This document shows, piece by piece, positions 60,607 to 64,000 of a stretch of DNA of 64,000 nt; position 1 is the stretch's first letter, and every line of letters starts with the position of its first letter. Source of the DNA: Acetatifactor sp. (lineage in GTDB: Bacteria; Bacillota; Clostridia; Lachnospirales; Lachnospiraceae); assembly GCA_016290775.1 (NCBI GenBank), contig JAEEVF010000004.1:62001-126000 (forward strand). Reading direction: 5' to 3'. The translations under genes and the position numbers were made by a program. The notes under the pieces are model-generated. The model saw only the letters and a program-made list of their open reading frames with translations. It was not told the origin of the DNA and made no database searches.

Positions 60607-63600
60607 TTAACGCATCGTAAACAGGTTTTCCCCACAGTATTCTTTGAAATAATAGTTCTCAAGTGCTTCATCCAAAGCTTCTTCGTCGCCCATGCCCTGG
60701 CTGACCACCATGTCATTGATCATGCCAAACTTTGTCCCGGCGTTTTCCTTGTCAGGCTCCGGACCCTGTAGCTTTCCGCGGATCGTCATGGTCTCCTTGC
60801 CGCCGATTTCCTCCGTCACGTAGTACTCGAGCGTCTCGCCAAAGAAGAGAATGAATTCCTTACAGCAGATTCCCCAGAAGACGTCGCGCATAGTTTCCGA
60901 CAGGTAATCCTGCGATGCGCCGCCCTCTTGCGTGATCACGTAATGGATACGCGCCTTTCCGCCGGGCTTGGTGCGATACTCAACGATCACCTTGTCAGAC
61001 AGTTCACCGAGAAGGTACTTTTGCGTCTTCAGCTTTCGGTAAAACTCAAAGTGGAGCTTCTCCGCCATCATCTCACGAAGGAAGGTGTCAAGCGCGTTGT
61101 CCACCTCACGCGAGCCATGTTTTGGATTCTCCGCATAATACTTCAAGAAGGCAAGCTTGCACACCTTCGGCAAGGCCATGCCTGCGATATGATCGTCCAA
61201 TACGTAATGGAACAGGATCTCGTCCGCCGTGTTCTCACGGACAAAATAATCAAAGCAGCCTTGGATCACGTACGCCCTTGCCACCTTATAATCCCTGCAG
61301 GCGCGGTCATAGTCTTCGAAGATCTGCGCACGCTCTGCCACGTAACCGCCGGTAAAGATCATCTGCAGAAGGATCCTCTCCTCAAGCCCCGTGACGTCAA
61401 GGGAATTCTCCCGGAGCGCATTCCACAGGTCGCGAAGATCCTTCAACGTCCCTTGGAAATAGCGGCTTAGGTAATCCAGCATTGCCACGTTCGCCTTGCC
61501 GCGCAGGAAAAGATAATTCGACGCCGCCACCAGACAGGGAACCTCGCTCTCTTCCCCGGCAAGAGCCTTTGCAGTGAGGCGGGCCAGGGTGTTGGCATCC
61601 AGGAAATACGGTCCATAGGCTTGCAGCCATTCATAAGGCTTTGCATAATTGCCCTGCAGGAGTGCATAGCGGGAAACCTCCATCCGCTCCGTCAGCGAAA
61701 GTTCGGCATCTCCAAGGAGCTCGAGCACTTCTTCAAGCCGCTCCGCCTGCTCGCTCTCGAAGAATTCCCGGAGGAGACGTAAGGACAGCCTTCTTCTTTC
61801 CTCAGGCGAAAGGCCGCTCCAGCTAAGGAGATTCAACGCCTTCTCTGAAAGCAATTCATCTAAGGGTTCCTCTCCGGCCTGGTCAAGGAGCCACAGGTCA
61901 AATTCCGGTGCCTGCACGTTGAATTTTTTCAGCTCCGGCACAAAAACGTCGGGCTTCATGAAATGTTCTACCTTGGCTTCAATGTTCACAAAGCGGTTGC
62001 CAAAGGCGTCCTCAAAGACAAGCGTGCTATCGTCACCAAACACGGGCGCAACCACCTCACCCGAGGCAAGAGGGCATTCCCGTCCCAAAACGCTCCCCTT
62101 TGCGAAAATGATGACCTTCTTCATCCTGTCATCCTTTACGCGGATCCTGGCCGCAAACACAATGCGGATCAGCACGTCCACGTTCTGCTCCGTGACCATC
62201 TCAGGCGTAAAGAGCCGCTCGTAAAGCCTTGCGAGATGCTTGTTCACCCTGCCTCTTTGGATCTGCTGCTCCACAAAATCCTTGCTCTTTAGGAGATACT
62301 TTTCATATACTTCCTGATAGACCACCTTGTTGTCCAAAACATGGTCATAGAGGAATGCGCAGTGCTCGTAGTCGAGCTTATTTTGCAACGAGAAATAAAG
62401 CACGGCAGGCTTTGGCAGGCCCTTGCGATCTCTTAGGTCGATGGAGGACATGAAGGATTCATAAAGATTCGTGATGCGAAGCTGCTCTTCCACGCCTCTT
62501 TCATACCAAGGCAGGGCACGCTTTCCAAGAACGCCTCCCTTGACAAGGAGCGTGCACATGTGACTTACGATGCGAAGATCCTTCTTTTTCCGATAAAGGC
62601 GCTCCAAAATGCGGCACAGCAAGGGCGAATACTCCTTGTTCTTGTCCATCAGTTCAAGGAACCGCTCCGCCATGTCCTGATTGAAAAAGTCCTTGCGAAG
62701 TCCATAAAGCAGGACGTGCTGTTCAAAAGCGCCCAGCGTGCGGATCATCGCAGGGTTGTTTAAGTAAATCTGCAGTGCTTCGAGATAGATCACAAAGCTT
62801 CTGCAGCCATATTCAAATTGCTGTGCCAAGAAGCGAAGTCGCTCTGAAGGAACGCTCGACAGTTCTTGGGAAAGATAGAGCAAGAGCCAAGCGATCCGCC
62901 AGGATTCCGGCTGCTTGTGATACAGTGCTTCCACTTCGCGCGCCACGGCGTCGATCTGCTCATCGTCCCTGGTGATCAAGGTCGAAAGATAGAGATAATA
63001 TGCCCAAAGCTCATCATCTGCATTGCCGCTGCTTTCCATGAGGTCTGCCGCATGCTCAAGGAGCCACTGTGCTTCCTTTACGCGCTCCTGCGTGATCAAA
63101 AGCTGTGCCTTGAAGAGCCTTGGCATGGCCGCATTCTCATCCAACGCGATCAGCCGCTCCACCAGCGTCCCCGTCTGCTCCATCCAGCCATCCAGCCCGA
63201 TCTTGCGCGTGCGGAACTTCTCATATTCCTTCATGACGGACACGATGGTCTGCTTCCACTGACGTCTTGCGGGGTTGATCGCAGGCGCATTCCCAAGCTT
63301 TACGGTGACGGGAACTTCCAGACAGGTAAAGGAGTTGTATAGGAGGATCTTTCCGTGATTCTCCCCGGGATGCAAAAAGGCTTTGTCAACATAGTACGGA
63401 ACGTGAACGGTGTTCCCAAGAAAGTCTTCCTCGCAGATGAGTTCGCGGTCCATGGAAAGGAAGTCTCCTTCACATTCCACGTTGAGAACGACATAGCCCC
63501 AGCCGTTCTTGGATACCAGGAACTCCTGCTCAAAGGGCTGGTACTCTCCTTCCGAGGGCTGCATCTCCAGACGAAGAAGCGGTGTTTCGGTGTAGTAAGT

Positions 63601-64000
63601 CACTGCCTGCTTTTTGCCCGCGCAGATCAGGAACTCTTCCATGTTCTGCTCATGTCCCGGAAAAGCGGAAAGCGCGCGATATGCGGCCGTAAGACGCGGA
63701 TCCTCCTTGGAAAGAACGGCAAGGAAATCGGCGGAATAATATACCGACAAGGCTTCCTGCCAATTCTCTCTGGCAAGTTCCACAAAACCGTTAAGATCGG
63801 TGATGGTGCCAATGGAGCTTTCCGGAAGGGCGCTTGCCAGGTTCACCACGAAGGGGAGGGAGTACTCCCCAAGGTTGCTGATCACGCGAAATGCGCCGCT
63901 GATCGCTTCCCCGGGCTGCGCTCCCTCCCCGTGAAATGCAAACTGAATCTGTGCCTCTTCGCCCAAAAACTCAGGCGTAAGGCATTCCATGCGATAATCC
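60607..64000 (-). CDS. DUF5717-like very large repeat (TPR-like) protein, 5' end beyond the right edge
   Basis: Open reading frame continues upstream of the 63990 M to the window edge (DYRMECLTPEFLGEEAQIQFAFHGEG); helical repeat-rich. Confidence 0.75.
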   Translation of the reverse strand, partial: DYRMECLTPEFLGEEAQIQFAFHGEGAQPGEAISGAFRVISNLGEYSLPFVVNLASALPESSIGTITDLNGFVELARENWQEALSVYYSADFLAVLSKEDPRLTAAYRALSAFPGHEQNMEEFLICAGKKQAVTYYTETPLLRLEMQPSEGEYQPFEQEFLVSKNGWGYVVLNVECEGDFLSMDRELICEEDFLGNTVHVPYYVDKAFLHPGENHGKILLYNSFTCLEVPVTVKLGNAPAINPARRQWKQTIVSVMKEYEKFRTRKIGLDGWMEQTGTLVERLIALDENAAMPRLFKAQLLITQERVKEAQWLLEHAADLMESSGNADDELWAYYLYLSTLITRDDEQIDAVAREVEALYHKQPESWRIAWLLLYLSQELSSVPSERLRFLAQQFEYGCRSFVIYLEALQIYLNNPAMIRTLGAFEQHVLLYGLRKDFFNQDMAERFLELMDKNKEYSPLLCRILERLYRKKKDLRIVSHMCTLLVKGGVLGKRALPWYERGVEEQLRITNLYESFMSSIDLRDRKGLPKPAVLYFSLQNKLDYEHCAFLYDHVLDNKVVYQEVYEKYLLKSKDFVEQQIQRGRVNKHLARLYERLFTPEMVTEQNVDVLIRIVFAARIRVKDDRMKKVIIFAKGSVLGRECPLASGEVVAPVFGDDSTLVFEDAFGNRFVNIEAKVEHFMKPDVFVPELKKFNVQAPEFDLWLLDQAGEEPLDELLSEKALNLLSWSGLSPEERRRLSLRLLREFFESEQAERLEEVLELLGDAELSLTERMEVSRYALLQGNYAKPYEWLQAYGPYFLDANTLARLTAKALAGEESEVPCLVAASNYLFLRGKANVAMLDYLSRYFQGTLKDLRDLWNALRENSLDVTGLEERILLQMIFTGGYVAERAQIFEDYDRACRDYKVARAYVIQGCFDYFVRENTADEILFHYVLDDHIAGMALPKVCKLAFLKYYAENPKHGSREVDNALDTFLREMMAEKLHFEFYRKLKTQKYLLGELSDKVIVEYRTKPGGKARIHYVITQEGGASQDYLSETMRDVFWGICCKEFILFFGETLEYYVTEEIGGKETMTIRGKLQGPEPDKENAGTKFGMINDMVVSQGMGDEEALDEALENYYFKEYCGENLFTMR

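Overview
The window is a gene-dense, mostly minus-strand chromosomal segment, most likely from a Lachnospiraceae-type Clostridia genome (inferred from gene content and DUF5716/DUF5717-like families). Recognisable blocks are: dnaG start/dgt; a GntR/CPBP membrane operon; two adjacent HD-GYP signalling proteins; a hybrid histidine kinase; a GH2 beta-galactosidase; pepF; metF; kdgK/eda; YfhO; citrate synthase; hemZ-MBL-relA-apt; purC-purB-purF-purA; and a right-edge DUF5716/DUF5717-like cluster. There are two tRNA-Leu genes. The strongest unexplained signals are three. (1) A ~180-bp quasi-palindromic element occurs three times (38540-38719, 38857-39040, 55665-55844). It has 48-nt and 39-nt blocks identical in all copies, while its internal and outer stems differ in sequence but keep pairing, which suggests a mobile structured element or ncRNA. 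(2) Two copies, offset by exactly 1128 bp, of a type I toxin-antitoxin-like module: a ~31-aa hydrophobic holin-like toxin plus a convergent antisense RNA with its own promoter and a covarying terminator. (3) Three GAAC-N4-GTTC (LexA/SOS-like) palindromes lie around one promoter, one of them inside the 17-bp -35/-10 spacer, in front of a small HAD-like gene. Other signals include a hairpin array with a partial tRNA-Leu 3'-end repeat, a frameshifted Asp/Trp-rich protein gene, a degenerate GGDEF domain in a REC-GGDEF-REC-HD-GYP protein, and several domain fusions. All product calls are from reading the translations; no database search was run.
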